This document shows positions 50,701 through 59,630 of a DNA stretch of 64,000 nt, piece after piece. The stretch is from JADJEK01 sp052034255 (lineage in GTDB: Bacteria > Planctomycetota > B15-G4 > JADJEK01), in the NCBI GenBank assembly GCA_052034255.1, contig JBPOIU010000063.1, positions 1 through 64,000 of the forward strand. Reading direction: 5' to 3'. The notes below the pieces were generated by a model that saw nothing but the letters and a program-made list of their open reading frames with translations, made no database searches and was not told the DNA's origin. Each line of letters starts with the position of its first letter. Position 1 is the stretch's first letter. Made by a program: the position numbers and the translations under genes.

Positions 50701-51455
50701 GGCGCACCGAGGAACTTGTGGACCTGCGGGATCACGCGCACGTCGGTGAGGCCCTGCCGCGTCGCGTGGTCCGCGAGCTCGGCGAGGAACGGGAACGAGA
50801 CCGCCAGCGATCCGTTGCGGCGTGTTTCGGGTTGCACGATGAACGGCACATTCGGCGCTTCGTCCTGCATCAGGCGCACGGCGTCGTCCCACTCGGCGCG
50901 CTCGAGACGGTCGTTGACGACGACCTTCACGTAGACCTCGCGGCGCGCCGCGATCCGCAGGAAGCGGCGATGCGCGTCGAGGCTCGGCGCGGTGTTCGCG
51001 ACCGACGGCAATTTGAGGTCCATCGACACGATGGCGACCGCGTCGATGACGCGCGCCAACGCGTCGGGGAGCGTGCCCGCGGTTTCGAGCAGCACCGGCA
51101 ACGGCGCCAACCCCGGCAGGAACGACTCGAGGAAGTCGACCTGCTCGAGCGGCTCACCGCCGGTGATCGACACGGCGTGCAGCGCACACACCCTGGCCGC
51201 CGCATCGCGGACGAGCTCGACTGCGGAGATCGGGTCCACCGGGTTCTGGCGCACGCCTTCGATGCCGGGGATGCGCACCGAATAGCCTTGGCCGGGACGC
51301 AGAGCGTCCGGCGTATCGCAGAAGCAACAGCCGATCGAGCAGCCCCCGAGCCGGACGAACAGGTGACGCTTGCCGACGTGCGGACCTTCGCCCTGGAAGG
51401 TGCAAAACACCTCCGCCAGGACCCCGGTCGTCGTCGCCAATGAGCCACCCTGCAT
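50697..51455 (-). CDS. queE: 7-carboxy-7-deazaguanine synthase (radical SAM)
   Basis: This 252-residue radical SAM enzyme makes the deazaguanine core for queuosine. The Fe-S motif is Cys39-x3-Cys43-x2-Cys46 (with an extra Cys44), preceded by FCTFQGEGPHVGKRHLFVRLGG, the substrate-binding loop typical of QueE. SITGGEPLEQ lies near 107 and the C-terminal IPQVHKFLGAP at the end. ATG at 51455 with GAGGG upstream is the best start; another ATG lies 12 codons earlier. It is coupled to der. QueC and QueD are not in the window. Confidence 0.93.
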   Translation of the reverse strand: MQGGSLATTTGVLAEVFCTFQGEGPHVGKRHLFVRLGGCSIGCCFCDTPDALRPGQGYSVRIPGIEGVRQNPVDPISAVELVRDAAARVCALHAVSITGGEPLEQVDFLESFLPGLAPLPVLLETAGTLPDALARVIDAVAIVSMDLKLPSVANTAPSLDAHRRFLRIAARREVYVKVVVNDRLERAEWDDAVRLMQDEAPNVPFIVQPETRRNGSLAVSFPFLAELADHATRQGLTDVRVIPQVHKFLGAP

Positions 51456-51548
51456 GCCGAAACCCTCGGCGAACCGCGCGCGTAAGCACACGCCTCGCGC
51501 CCCACGGGATGACGTGGAACGCGAGGCGTCGCAAGCGTCGGTCCGCGT

Positions 51549-51842
51549 TTACTTCTTGGCCGCGGGCTTCGCCGGAGCAGCCGCCGCGGGCTTCGCGCCA
51601 GCGGCCGCAGGCTTCGCGCCAGCCGCCGGAGCCGCGCCTGCCGCCGGCGCACCCGCCGCCGGAGCCGCCGACTTGATCTTCTTGACCTTCAGACGCGTGC
51701 GCACCTTCGGCAGGTTGTAGACCGAATCCTCGGTCTTGCGCTTGCCGTCCTTCTCGAGCGCCGCGAGACGCTCGACGCGCGTGAACACGTTGCGCGAGCG
51801 CTGCAACGAACTCTTCATCTTCAGACTGCTGTGAACCGTCAT
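51549..51842 (-). CDS. Small basic protein of the planctomycete/verrucomicrobial type, with Ala/Pro tail
   Basis: This 97-residue protein is very basic in its N-terminal half: MTVHSSLK, RSRNVFTRVERLAALEKDGK, then DSVYNLPKVRTRLKVKK. This pattern matches the short basic protein family (TIGR04137 type) known from the PVC superphylum, whose function is unknown. The residues after about 58 are an unusual Ala/Pro/Gly/Lys tail built from AAPAAGA-like repeats, probably a disordered extension or nucleic-acid-binding tail. AGGAG precedes the ATG. It stands alone between queE and the SPOR-like gene. It is the best phylum marker in the window. Confidence 0.85.
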   Translation of the reverse strand: MTVHSSLKMKSSLQRSRNVFTRVERLAALEKDGKRKTEDSVYNLPKVRTRLKVKKIKSAAPAAGAPAAGAAPAAGAKPAAAGAKPAAAAPAKPAAKK

Positions 51843-51893
51843 GGCAACTCCTGTCGTTGAACCGTCGCGCCGACGCGCGGGCCCGTTTCGTGT

Positions 51894-52574
51894 TCAGTCC
51901 TTGCGGTACTTCGCCGGGTCGTCCGGATGCCGCGCGATGGTCGCGTTGCGGAACGGACTCTTGTCCCGGCCCTTCGGATAGTCGTCGATGGTGCGCAACT
52001 TGTTCAGCAGACGCACCAGCGTGGGATCGTCGGAATTGGCGAACTCACCGACGTAGACGACCCACTGATTGCGTTTGGTGTCCGGCCAATCGGTGATGAC
52101 CGCCGAGTCGATGCCGTACCGCGTTTCGAGCAACCCGCGCATCTCGTCGAGGATGCGCTCTTGCTCGGGTGTGCGGTCATAGGCGATGAGCTTCACGCCG
52201 AACGGAATCGTGACAGGGAGGTTCGCGGCGTCGGGGCGCGCGTTGGCGTCGCCCGTCTCGATCGCAGCGCCCTTCGCGAGAACGCTCGCGGCATCGGACT
52301 CGGTCTGCGCCGACTGCCCGTTGCTGTAGCCGTAGAGATAGGCCGCGCCGATCAACACGACCCAGACGAACAACAGCACGACGCTGCCGATCAGCGACAG
52401 GCGCAGCTCGAACTCCTGCGTCGGCGCGACGACCCGCGCGGGTCGCTCGGCACGCTCGGGGACTTCCGAGGTGTGGATGCCACCCATCCCCGGTTCCTTC
52501 CGCAGCGGATCGGGGCGTTGGAACGTCCCGCTGGAACGGAAGATCTCGAGCGGATGGCTCTTCTTTCCGGTCAT
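51894..52574 (-). CDS. Single-pass membrane protein with SPOR-like C-terminal domain
   Basis: This 226-residue protein has a basic cytoplasmic N-terminus of about 60 residues, a membrane helix at about 61-82 (LIGSVVLLFVWVVLIGAAYLYG), and an extracytoplasmic part. The C-terminal 90 residues (VKLIAYDRTPEQERILDEM, QWVVYVGEFANSDDPTLVRLLNKLRTI) have the beta-alpha-beta-beta-alpha-beta look of SPOR domains, which bind denuded peptidoglycan at division sites. The SPOR call is inferred from pattern only. ATG at 52574 is chosen; upstream in-frame codons lie in a Pro/Arg-rich stretch. Confidence 0.65.
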   Translation of the reverse strand: MTGKKSHPLEIFRSSGTFQRPDPLRKEPGMGGIHTSEVPERAERPARVVAPTQEFELRLSLIGSVVLLFVWVVLIGAAYLYGYSNGQSAQTESDAASVLAKGAAIETGDANARPDAANLPVTIPFGVKLIAYDRTPEQERILDEMRGLLETRYGIDSAVITDWPDTKRNQWVVYVGEFANSDDPTLVRLLNKLRTIDDYPKGRDKSPFRNATIARHPDDPAKYRKD

Positions 52575-52779
52575 GGGGTTTCGCAACGGGTACTCGATTC
52601 GACGGAATCGGAGGCGATCGGGAAGTTCCGGGCTTCCGCCACGCGGCGGAAACGCAGCATTCAAGCGTGGAGCGACCTTCCGATCAAGGCTTCACACCGG
52701 CGCGGTGGCCACCCGGTTTCGCCGCCCGGGGCCAGGAGGGATCGATTGCACCCGAGGGATCCGGGCCAAAACGACGGCG

Positions 52780-52800
52780 GCCCGGCGACGATCGCCGGGC
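52780..52800 (-). terminator. Rho-independent-type terminator after pdxA
   Basis: Positions 52780-52788 pair perfectly with 52792-52800 (9 bp, 3-base loop), 8 nt after the pdxA stop on the minus strand, with a short TTTT about 8 nt further on. Confidence 0.5.
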
Positions 52801-52808
52801 GGACGAGC

Positions 52809-53744
52809 TCATCCGCGCCGGGAGGCGCAGTCGACCGCCAGCCGGAAGGCCTCCAGCATCGAACCCGCGTCGGCCCGCCCCATCCCGGCGATGTCATACG
52901 CCGTTCCATGGTCGGGCGAGGTCCGGACGAACGGCAAACCGATCGTCACGTTGACCCCGAACCCGAACGCCAGGAGCTTGACCGGAATCAGGCCCTGATC
53001 GTGGTACATCGCGTACGCGGCATCGAACTCGCCTTTGCGCAGCCGCACGAACGCGGTGTCGGCCGGCAGTGGCCCGGTCAGGCGAGCCCCCCGGACAGTG
53101 GCCATCGCGGGTTCGATGACGCGCGACTCCTCGTCGCCGAACAACCCGTGCTCGCTCGCGTGTGGGTTCAACCCGGTCACGACCACGTGCGGTTCCGCCA
53201 CGCCGAAATCACGGCGCAGAGCGGCATCGAGGATCTCCAAGTCCGCGGCGATCGCGGCGGCGTCCAGCCGCGTCGCGACGTCCCTCAGCGCGACGTGCCG
53301 CGTGGCGAGCGCCACCTTGATGCCACCGCCGACGAACAACATGACACCGCGCGCGGATCGACTGCGCTCGATCAGGATCTCGGTTTGCCCCGGGAACGCG
53401 TGTCCCGCGCGGTGCATCGCTTCCTTCGAAGTCGGCGCCGTCACGATGCCCGCGACCTCACCCCGCATCGCGGCGTCGATGGCGCAGAACAACCCTCGCG
53501 CCGCCGCCTCGCCCGACTCGGCGCTCGGTCGGCCGAGCGCGAAACTCCCCACCGCCGAACTCTCGACCCGCGTTTCGCGCGGTCCCGGCGCGGGCAACGT
53601 GGCGAGCGCCGCACGGTCCCCGATGAGGACCACCTCGACGGCGGTGCGCTCCACTTCGCCCGAATGCAGCAGCTTCGCGACGATCTCGGGCCCGATCCCC
53701 GCGGGATCGCCGAGCGTGATGGCCAAACGACGCGTGGCGATCAT
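52809..53744 (-). CDS. pdxA: 4-hydroxythreonine-4-phosphate dehydrogenase
   Basis: This is the PdxA step of the DXP-dependent vitamin B6 pathway, which oxidises 4-phosphohydroxy-L-threonine. The 311-residue sequence has the N-terminal ITLGDPAGIGPEI. The metal-binding histidines are His150 (ATRHVALRDV), His195 (NPHASEHG) and His248 (AMYHDQGLIPVK), and NVTIGLPFVRTSPDHGTA lies near the end. The ATG at 53744 overlaps the stop of the TPR protease by 4 nt and fixes the start. The length is slightly below the E. coli enzyme but all key blocks are present. Confidence 0.95.
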   Translation of the reverse strand: MIATRRLAITLGDPAGIGPEIVAKLLHSGEVERTAVEVVLIGDRAALATLPAPGPRETRVESSAVGSFALGRPSAESGEAAARGLFCAIDAAMRGEVAGIVTAPTSKEAMHRAGHAFPGQTEILIERSRSARGVMLFVGGGIKVALATRHVALRDVATRLDAAAIAADLEILDAALRRDFGVAEPHVVVTGLNPHASEHGLFGDEESRVIEPAMATVRGARLTGPLPADTAFVRLRKGEFDAAYAMYHDQGLIPVKLLAFGFGVNVTIGLPFVRTSPDHGTAYDIAGMGRADAGSMLEAFRLAVDCASRRG

Positions 53745-54955
53745 CGCGCGAGGATCTCGCTGCGCCACAGCGCGTCGAGTTGCTGCACGTCCTGGCCCGT
53801 TGACCGCACGAACGCTTGATCGAGCGTGTCGCCGCGCCCGAGATCGGAGAGGACCGCCCGCACGGCGCCGACGCCATAGCGACCGTGGAAGAACCCGACG
53901 AACGACCGCGACTGCGCGTACCACAGCCTCACTTTGTCGACATCGGTCTCACTGACCCACTCCGCCGGCAGCTCGGCGAACGCGGCGGGTTTCGTGCCCT
54001 TCGCGACCAGCGCACGCACGCCCGCGTGCGGATCGACGCCCTCGAAGAACTCCGCGAGGCCCTCGTTCAGCCAGAGCGGGCACAATGGGGCGAGATCGGC
54101 GATGACGCGATGCGCGTACTCGTGCGTCGCCGTCCTGCGGATCGACTCGCGTTCGCGCGCGAAGTCGTCGATCGGCAACCGGATCTTGCCGTCGTAGAGG
54201 CCACCCACCCAGCCGTGGGTCGCGGTCGCTTTCTGGAAGTCCTGGCGCGAGTACAGCAGCACGGTGGTCTTGTCGCGCGGGAACGCGCCGAGCTCGCTGC
54301 CGACCTTCGCGCGCGCGTCTTGCAGCAGGGACAGCACCTGATCGGCGACTGCGAAGTCCTCGGGCTTGCCGAGGAACTTCAGCGTGAAGTCGTTCGACGA
54401 CCGGTCGACGTAATCGCTGGAAACCGAGTTCTCGCGCTCGCACCGTTCGAGCAACGCCGTGACGACGGCTTCCTCGCCGAGTTCGAGCCGCCGCTTCAGG
54501 CTCTCGATCGCACGCGGCAGATCGTCCTTCGCGTAATAAAGGAACCCGAGGTCGCGATGGACGGTGGGCTCGTCGGGGAACTCCGCGCGGGCTTCGATCA
54601 GTACGGCTTCGGCGCGACCGAAATCTCGCAGCTCCATCCAGCCGCGCGCGAGATGGCGCCGCGTCGTGACGTCGTCCCGCAGGTCGAGCGCGCGTTCGAA
54701 GTCGGCGATCGCCTCGGCGACCCATCGTGCTTCGAGCCGGGAGACGCCGCGATTGTGGTAGGCGACGCCGAGGTTCTCACGAATCGTGCGGTGCGCCGGA
54801 TCGGCGCGCGTCGCGCGTTGCAGCAGTTGGATCGCGTCGTCGTAGTGCTTCGCCTTCAATTGCTCGACGCCGAGTTCGTTCCACTCGGCAGCGGTCTTCT
54901 CTCCGTCACCGAGCGCGACGATCGCGGTCAGGACTCCGGCGACCCACGCGTTCAT
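53741..54955 (-). CDS. Exported TPR protein with gluzincin metalloprotease domain
   Basis: This 404-residue protein has an N-terminal signal (residues 1-16, ending ALGDG). TPR units lie at about 23-160 (EWNELGVEQLKAKHYDDAIQLLQRATRADP). A zinc protease domain at about 190-400 has His278-Glu279-Tyr-Ala-His282 and the downstream WLNEGLAEFF (Glu298 or Glu302 as third ligand), of the Peptidase_MA/gluzincin type. The TPR part probably selects partners; the protease part acts in the periplasm. It overlaps the cysteine-cluster gene upstream by 4 nt and pdxA downstream by 4 nt. Its substrate is unknown. Confidence 0.85.
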   Translation of the reverse strand: MNAWVAGVLTAIVALGDGEKTAAEWNELGVEQLKAKHYDDAIQLLQRATRADPAHRTIRENLGVAYHNRGVSRLEARWVAEAIADFERALDLRDDVTTRRHLARGWMELRDFGRAEAVLIEARAEFPDEPTVHRDLGFLYYAKDDLPRAIESLKRRLELGEEAVVTALLERCERENSVSSDYVDRSSNDFTLKFLGKPEDFAVADQVLSLLQDARAKVGSELGAFPRDKTTVLLYSRQDFQKATATHGWVGGLYDGKIRLPIDDFARERESIRRTATHEYAHRVIADLAPLCPLWLNEGLAEFFEGVDPHAGVRALVAKGTKPAAFAELPAEWVSETDVDKVRLWYAQSRSFVGFFHGRYGVGAVRAVLSDLGRGDTLDQAFVRSTGQDVQQLDALWRSEILAR

Positions 54956-55377
54956 CGACGTCCCTCCTCGCGAATCGTTCGCACGAACCGGTCGTAGCGG
55001 TACGGCACGCCGTGCGCCTCGTGCAGCTGCACGATCTTGCGATGGTATCGCTCGGCGAGCTCCTGCATGGCCGCGGCGTATCCAGGATCACAGAAGTAGA
55101 CCCGACATCCGAGCGGTCGCCCATCGCGCAGCCGGCATTGCCCCCCTTGGAAGTACGGGCAGGCGTCGGGGGCCGCGTCTTGCGGCTTCGCACCGCCGTG
55201 AGCTCGCGCGTATTCGACTTCGACGTCGGTCGCGAACAGGACGTGACCGGCCTTGGCGAAGTCGCAACACAGTCCGCGCAGATCGCAGCGCACCGCCGTG
55301 GCGCGGACTTCGACGTCGAGCGCGTCGTAGAGCGCCTTCAGTTCCGCGTGCAGCGCGCCGCGCTCGACGCGGCTCAT
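54952..55377 (-). CDS. YkgJ-family cysteine-cluster protein
   Basis: This 141-residue protein has a cluster of conserved cysteines: Cys31, Cys37-Cys38 (RGLCCDF), then ACPYFQGGQC, and GCRVYFCDPGY near 90-105. It matches the YkgJ/zinc- or iron-chelating domain family, whose role is unclear but which may bind a metal or Fe-S centre. No signal peptide is visible. It overlaps the kinase stop by 4 nt, so it is encoded with a Ser/Thr kinase and the TPR protease. Confidence 0.88.
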   Translation of the reverse strand: MSRVERGALHAELKALYDALDVEVRATAVRCDLRGLCCDFAKAGHVLFATDVEVEYARAHGGAKPQDAAPDACPYFQGGQCRLRDGRPLGCRVYFCDPGYAAAMQELAERYHRKIVQLHEAHGVPYRYDRFVRTIREEGRR

Positions 55378-56510
55378 CGTGGGCGCTTGCGGACGACCGG
55401 GAAGCGCGGATGCGGCGGACCGTCCTGCGGCGTCTGGAACGGCAAGTCGAGCGTCGTGTCGGAACCGCCCTCGCGGAAGGACAGCGTCTTCTTGCCGCGA
55501 ATCTGCTCTTCGATGTCCGCGATCAGTTCCTTGGTCGTCTGGTACCGGAACGCGCGGTCTTGCTCCATCATCTTGCGGATGAAGTAGTTCATGTGCGGCG
55601 AGATGCGCCGCGACTGCAGCTCCGGGGACGACAGGGTCTCGAGGATGCGCGCCGCGAGTTGTTCCTGGGTTCCCTCGCCCGCGAACGGGAGTTCACCGAC
55701 GACGATCTGATACAGCGTCGCGCCGAGCGCGTAGATGTCCGAACGCTCGTCGAGATCGGCGGTGCCTTGCGCCTGCTCGGGTGACATGTACGCCGCGGTA
55801 CCGAGCGTGGTGTCCGACCCGACTTCGTGCGCGTCGTGGATCGAGGTCGCGAATCCGAGGTCGATCAGCTTCACGCCGTTGTCGCGCGTCAACAGGATGT
55901 TGTCCGGCTTCACGTCGCGATGCAGGATCCCTTGCGCGTGCATGCTCTCGAGCGCACGCGCCGCCTGAAGGATGATGAAGAGCGCCGCGTCCTCGTGGAA
56001 CTGCATGCCGGAGCGCAACAGCGCGAGCAGCGATTCGCCCGGCACCCAATCCATGATGAACACGAGGCGCTCGGCGCCGGACTTGTCCTTCACCGAACCG
56101 ACTCGGTGCCCGCCGACGATGTTCTCGTGCTGCAGCTTCACGAGCAGCTTCGCCTCGCGGACGAACCGCCGCCGCTGCTCGGGATCTTGATGCAGCGCGG
56201 CGTGCATGACCTTGATCGCGACTTCGCGGCCGGTCTTGTCCTCGCGCGCACGCATGACGACCGAGGTTCCGCCGACACCGGCCTTCGCGACGTACGTGAA
56301 GCCGGGAACCACCGGCACGTCCTCGCCACCGGTCGAGCGCAGGAAGCGCACCTTGTCGGCGCTGAGGATGGAAAGCCGCGCCAACAGCTGTTCCACGGTT
56401 TCAGGGCCACCCTGTGCGCACGCGGCGAGCGCTTGTTCGGCCTCGGCTTTGCCGAGATGGCCTTTCTGGACCAAGATCGCGAGGAAGCGAACCTCGTCGG
56501 GACTCAACAT
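55374..56510 (-). CDS. Hanks-type serine/threonine protein kinase
   Basis: This 378-residue soluble kinase has a helical N-terminal segment of about 65 residues (LSPDEVRFLAILVQKGHLGKA type) seen in front of several planctomycete kinases. A kinase domain at about 70-345 follows, with VAIKVMH (Lys100), HRDVKPDNILL (Asp199) and DLGFA (Asp217, Leu in place of Phe in DFG), then GTAAYMSPEQAQG and RSDIYALGATLYQ. A short Pro/Arg-rich tail follows. It has no membrane helix or sensor domain. Good candidates for its phosphothreonines are the FHA proteins elsewhere in the window, but that is a guess. ATG at 56510 has CGGAGC upstream. Confidence 0.93.
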   Translation of the reverse strand: MLSPDEVRFLAILVQKGHLGKAEAEQALAACAQGGPETVEQLLARLSILSADKVRFLRSTGGEDVPVVPGFTYVAKAGVGGTSVVMRAREDKTGREVAIKVMHAALHQDPEQRRRFVREAKLLVKLQHENIVGGHRVGSVKDKSGAERLVFIMDWVPGESLLALLRSGMQFHEDAALFIILQAARALESMHAQGILHRDVKPDNILLTRDNGVKLIDLGFATSIHDAHEVGSDTTLGTAAYMSPEQAQGTADLDERSDIYALGATLYQIVVGELPFAGEGTQEQLAARILETLSSPELQSRRISPHMNYFIRKMMEQDRAFRYQTTKELIADIEEQIRGKKTLSFREGGSDTTLDLPFQTPQDGPPHPRFPVVRKRPR

Positions 56511-56832
56511 GACGGCTCCGTTCCGGAGACATTCGCTTCGACTTCGCGGCCCATGAAGGGGCACGATAGCTTCGCGAGAGAAACAGGGTCAAGGACGGGG
56601 AGCGGCCGGCGGAAAAAGGCGGTCGCACTCATGGCGAGTGCATCGTGCGCAGCGCCCGCGCGGCTTGACCCTCAACCGTCCGTATGTCGCTGCTGCCGCC
56701 GGGTGCGTTTTCGAACCTCCCGCTGCACCCGCGCAACGACGGAGGAACGTTTGCGTGAACTCCCCACAAGGGCTCAAGGCTCGTTCGTCACCCAGCCGAT
56801 CCTGACGCCACGACATCACCCCCGGGTGCACC
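56511..56832. other. 322-bp divergent gap between the kinase and Clp-type genes
   Basis: No gene is supported. The minus strand carries the kinase promoter listed separately. The plus-strand half (56600-56832) is GC-rich, with no clear promoter boxes and no obvious ribosome-binding site before the ATG at 56833. Confidence 0.5.
56563..56592 (-). promoter_or_regulatory. Sigma70-type promoter of the kinase operon
   Basis: On the minus strand TTGACC (56592-56587) and TATCGT (56568-56563) are 18 bp apart, giving a leader of about 46 nt before the ATG at 56510. It is one of the two best housekeeping-type promoters in the window. Confidence 0.6.
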
Positions 56833-58182
56833 ATGGCTGGAAAGCACGACACGCAGGTCGTTCTCAAGTACTGCGAAGTCATCGACGAGTTCATCAAGGT
56901 CCGCGTCTTCGCCGACGACGAGATCGGTCAACTCGTGGCGAAGGACCGCGTCAGCAATCGGCGCAGCTATCAGCGCTCGGTCGTCGAAGGGTGCGTGCTC
57001 GATTACGAGGACAGCGTCCTGCCGCTGTTCAAGAAGTTCAACCGCATCTACAAGCCCGAAGCGCTCGAGGACGTGCTCTACCAAATCTGCGTCGAGGTCA
57101 ACCCGCACCTCGAGATCCACCAGGTCAGCCTTCCGCTGTCCGCCGACGGGACGCCGGAAGCCGACGCGGGAGCCAACGTCCGGCAGCGCCTGTTCGCCCA
57201 GGTCTACGGATTGGAACGCGAGCTCACGAGCCGCATCGTCGGGCAGAAGGAAGCCGTCCTGTCGGTGTCGAAGGCGCTGAAGAAGGCGGCCGTCGGACTG
57301 AAGGACCCGCGCAAGCCGATCGGCGTGTTCTTGCTCGTCGGCTCGACCGGCACTGGCAAGACGGAACTCGCGAAGGTGGTCGCGTCGAAGGTGTTCGGCG
57401 GCACGACGAACATCGTGCGCGTCGACTGCTCCGAGTTCGCGCTGCCCCACGAGTACGCCAAGCTGATCGGCGCGCCGCCCGGGTACATCGGCCACAACGA
57501 GGGCGGCTTCCTGACCGAGGCGGTCAAGACCAAGAAGTCGTGCGTCGTGCTGTTCGACGAAATCGAGAAGGCGCACGGCAAGGTCCACAACCTGCTGTTG
57601 CAGTTGATGGACGAAGGCACGCTGACCGACGGCAAGGGCAACCAGGTCCGCTTCGACAACACACTGGTGCTGATGACGTCGAACCTCGGCGTGCGTGAGA
57701 TCGAGGATCTGCGCAATCGCTGCGGCTTCGGCTCGGCGAGCCGCAAGGACCTCAGCCGCGGGGAAATGCAGGACGCGATCCAGGCGGCGATGAAGTCGAC
57801 GTTCACTCCCGAATTCATCAACCGCGTCGACGAAGTCGTGCTGTTCAACCCGTTGACCGAGAAGGACTGCCAGCGCATCGCGTCGATCCAACTCGACGAG
57901 GTGTCCTCGTATCTCCAGAACGCCGAAGTGAAGCTGCAGTTCTCGCCGCGCGTGTTCCAGTTCATCGCGAGCCTCGGCTACTCGGCCGAGTACGGAGCGC
58001 GCGAACTGCGCCGCATCATCCGCGCGCAGGTCGAGAGTCCGCTCGCCGAGTTGTTGCTCGAAGGCACGTTCGGCGCCGGTGACACGGTGTTGGCCTCGGT
58101 CCGCCGCGGCAAGCTGCACTTCGAAGCCACCGTGAAGGGCCCCGGCGAACGCCAGACCGCGCTCGCCCCCGCCCCGGTCTGA
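56833..58182 (+). CDS. Single-ring Clp/Hsp100-type AAA ATPase
   Basis: This 449-residue protein has one AAA domain of the ClpA/ClpB D2 type: Walker A GSTGTGKT (170-177), the pore loop GAPPGYIGHNEGG (about 213-225), Walker B VVLFDEIEKAH (238-248), sensor TSNLG, and FINRVDE with the arginine finger. A ClpB-type C-terminal small domain follows, ending with YGARELRRIIRAQVESPLAELLL. The first 130 residues are a distinct N-terminal domain (VVLKYCEVIDEFIKVRVFADDEIG) with no recognised Clp N-domain. It is much shorter than ClpA/B (two AAA rings) and lacks the ClpX zinc finger. No clear ClpP-binding loop is seen. Confidence 0.9.
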   Translation: MAGKHDTQVVLKYCEVIDEFIKVRVFADDEIGQLVAKDRVSNRRSYQRSVVEGCVLDYEDSVLPLFKKFNRIYKPEALEDVLYQICVEVNPHLEIHQVSLPLSADGTPEADAGANVRQRLFAQVYGLERELTSRIVGQKEAVLSVSKALKKAAVGLKDPRKPIGVFLLVGSTGTGKTELAKVVASKVFGGTTNIVRVDCSEFALPHEYAKLIGAPPGYIGHNEGGFLTEAVKTKKSCVVLFDEIEKAHGKVHNLLLQLMDEGTLTDGKGNQVRFDNTLVLMTSNLGVREIEDLRNRCGFGSASRKDLSRGEMQDAIQAAMKSTFTPEFINRVDEVVLFNPLTEKDCQRIASIQLDEVSSYLQNAEVKLQFSPRVFQFIASLGYSAEYGARELRRIIRAQVESPLAELLLEGTFGAGDTVLASVRRGKLHFEATVKGPGERQTALAPAPV

Positions 58183-58249
58183 TCCGGACCAAAGCCGCCG
58201 CTCCGTCGACGCGATCGACGCGCGCCACGGCGGTCGTCCGTGGACTCGC

Positions 58250-58255
58250 TACAGT
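58250..58255 (+). promoter_or_regulatory. Possible -10 box of the thioredoxin-fold/HEAT gene
   Basis: TACAGT lies 27 nt before the ATG at 58283, with GGAGA as ribosome-binding site in between. No convincing -35 is present. Confidence 0.3.
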
Positions 58256-58282
58256 CTCCGCGATCCGATCCGGAGACTCCAC

Positions 58283-59620
58283 ATGCGTGCACTTCGTGCG
58301 TTGGCCACGCTGCTGCTGTTCGTTCCCACCGCCGCGGCGGCCGGCATCACTTGGCAGCCGTCGCTCGACGACGTGCTGGCGCGCGCCAAGACCGAGAACA
58401 AGGTCGTGTTCATCGCGGTCAACATGGACCGCGAGCGCGCGAACGACCGCCTGGTCGCGGACCATTACAAAGACCCGACGATCGTCAAGCTGACGAGCCA
58501 CACGCTGAATCTGTTCTGCTCGCGCTTCGACCACGCATCGGGCGAGAAGCCGTGCCCACGCGCCGGTAGCGTGCCGTGCTCGGCGCACATGGCCGTCGAG
58601 AAGGCCGTGCGCGCGCAGATCCTGAAGCCCGCCGACGGCGGTGACGTGGTCTCGCCGCAGCACGTCCTGCTCGGTCCGGACGGCAAGGTGCTGCTGTCGG
58701 TCCAGTACGAGATCTCGAAGCCCGAGCTCGAGTGGTGCATCGTCACCGCGATCCGCAAGCTCGACCCCGCGTTCTCGTGGACGCTGTCCAGCGGTGCGCG
58801 CGCTCCGCGTCGGCTCGTGATGGACGGCGTGGTCACCGGCGAGGCCATGGAACAGGCGCCGACCAAGGAAGAGGTCGACGCCATCCTCGAACGACTGAAG
58901 CGCGGCGAGGCACCGCGCGAGATGCGCGAAGAGATCATGCGGCTGTTCAAGAGCGATGATCCGCGCGCGAAGGACTACGTCGGCAACTTCCTGTCGTCGA
59001 AGCCGGCGAACCGCGAGAACTGGATCACGGTGCTGGTGCATGAGGTCGGCCGGTCGTCGCCGCAGGATTGGTCCGAACTGGTGACCCGCTTCCTCGAGGA
59101 TCCACGTCCGGAGGTGCGCGCCGAGGCCGCCGTCGCGCTCGAGCAACTCGCCGACCCGAAGGCGCTCGGTGACCTGACCAAGGCGTTCAAGCGTGAGAAA
59201 GAGGACACCGTGAAGCGCGAGCTGCTGCGGGCGATCGCCTCTGCGGGCCGCGCCGACAAGAAGACCGCGACGACGCTGACCGAGCAATTCGCGAAGGCGA
59301 AGGACGCCGCCACGCGCTGTGCCGCGCTCGTCGGCGCCGCATACCTGGAGGACGCGAAAGCCGCGCGCGCATTGCTGGAACCGGCGCTGCAGGCCCCTGA
59401 AGCGGCCTTTCGGGGCGCGGCGGCGTGCGCGCTCGCCGTCCGTCGGGATCGAGAGGCGCACGAGGCGATGCTGGACTCGGCCGCGCTGAAGGAATCCGAT
59501 CCGACCACCAAATCGACCATCGAAGCCGCGTTGAAGGTCCTGCGCGGCGGTGACGTCGCGAAGATCGACGAGGCCGCCAACACGCTGTGCGGCAGCACGA
59601 TCGTGCGCGATCGCAAATGA
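58283..59620 (+). CDS. Exported thioredoxin-fold and HEAT-repeat protein
   Basis: This 445-residue protein has a cleavable signal peptide (residues 1-20, ending TAAAAG). A thioredoxin-like domain at about 25-165 (WQPSLDDVLARAKTENKVVFIAVNMD) has no CxxC, so it is probably redox-inactive. HEAT-like helical repeats follow at about 225-440 (for example PEVRAEAAVALEQLADPKALGDL). Thioredoxin-fold plus HEAT proteins are common in planctomycetes and are likely envelope scaffolds. CGGAGA precedes the ATG. It is followed 10 nt later by arfB. The specific role is unknown. Confidence 0.8.
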   Translation: MRALRALATLLLFVPTAAAAGITWQPSLDDVLARAKTENKVVFIAVNMDRERANDRLVADHYKDPTIVKLTSHTLNLFCSRFDHASGEKPCPRAGSVPCSAHMAVEKAVRAQILKPADGGDVVSPQHVLLGPDGKVLLSVQYEISKPELEWCIVTAIRKLDPAFSWTLSSGARAPRRLVMDGVVTGEAMEQAPTKEEVDAILERLKRGEAPREMREEIMRLFKSDDPRAKDYVGNFLSSKPANRENWITVLVHEVGRSSPQDWSELVTRFLEDPRPEVRAEAAVALEQLADPKALGDLTKAFKREKEDTVKRELLRAIASAGRADKKTATTLTEQFAKAKDAATRCAALVGAAYLEDAKAARALLEPALQAPEAAFRGAAACALAVRRDREAHEAMLDSAALKESDPTTKSTIEAALKVLRGGDVAKIDEAANTLCGSTIVRDRK

Positions 59621-59630
59621 CGGAGACCGC

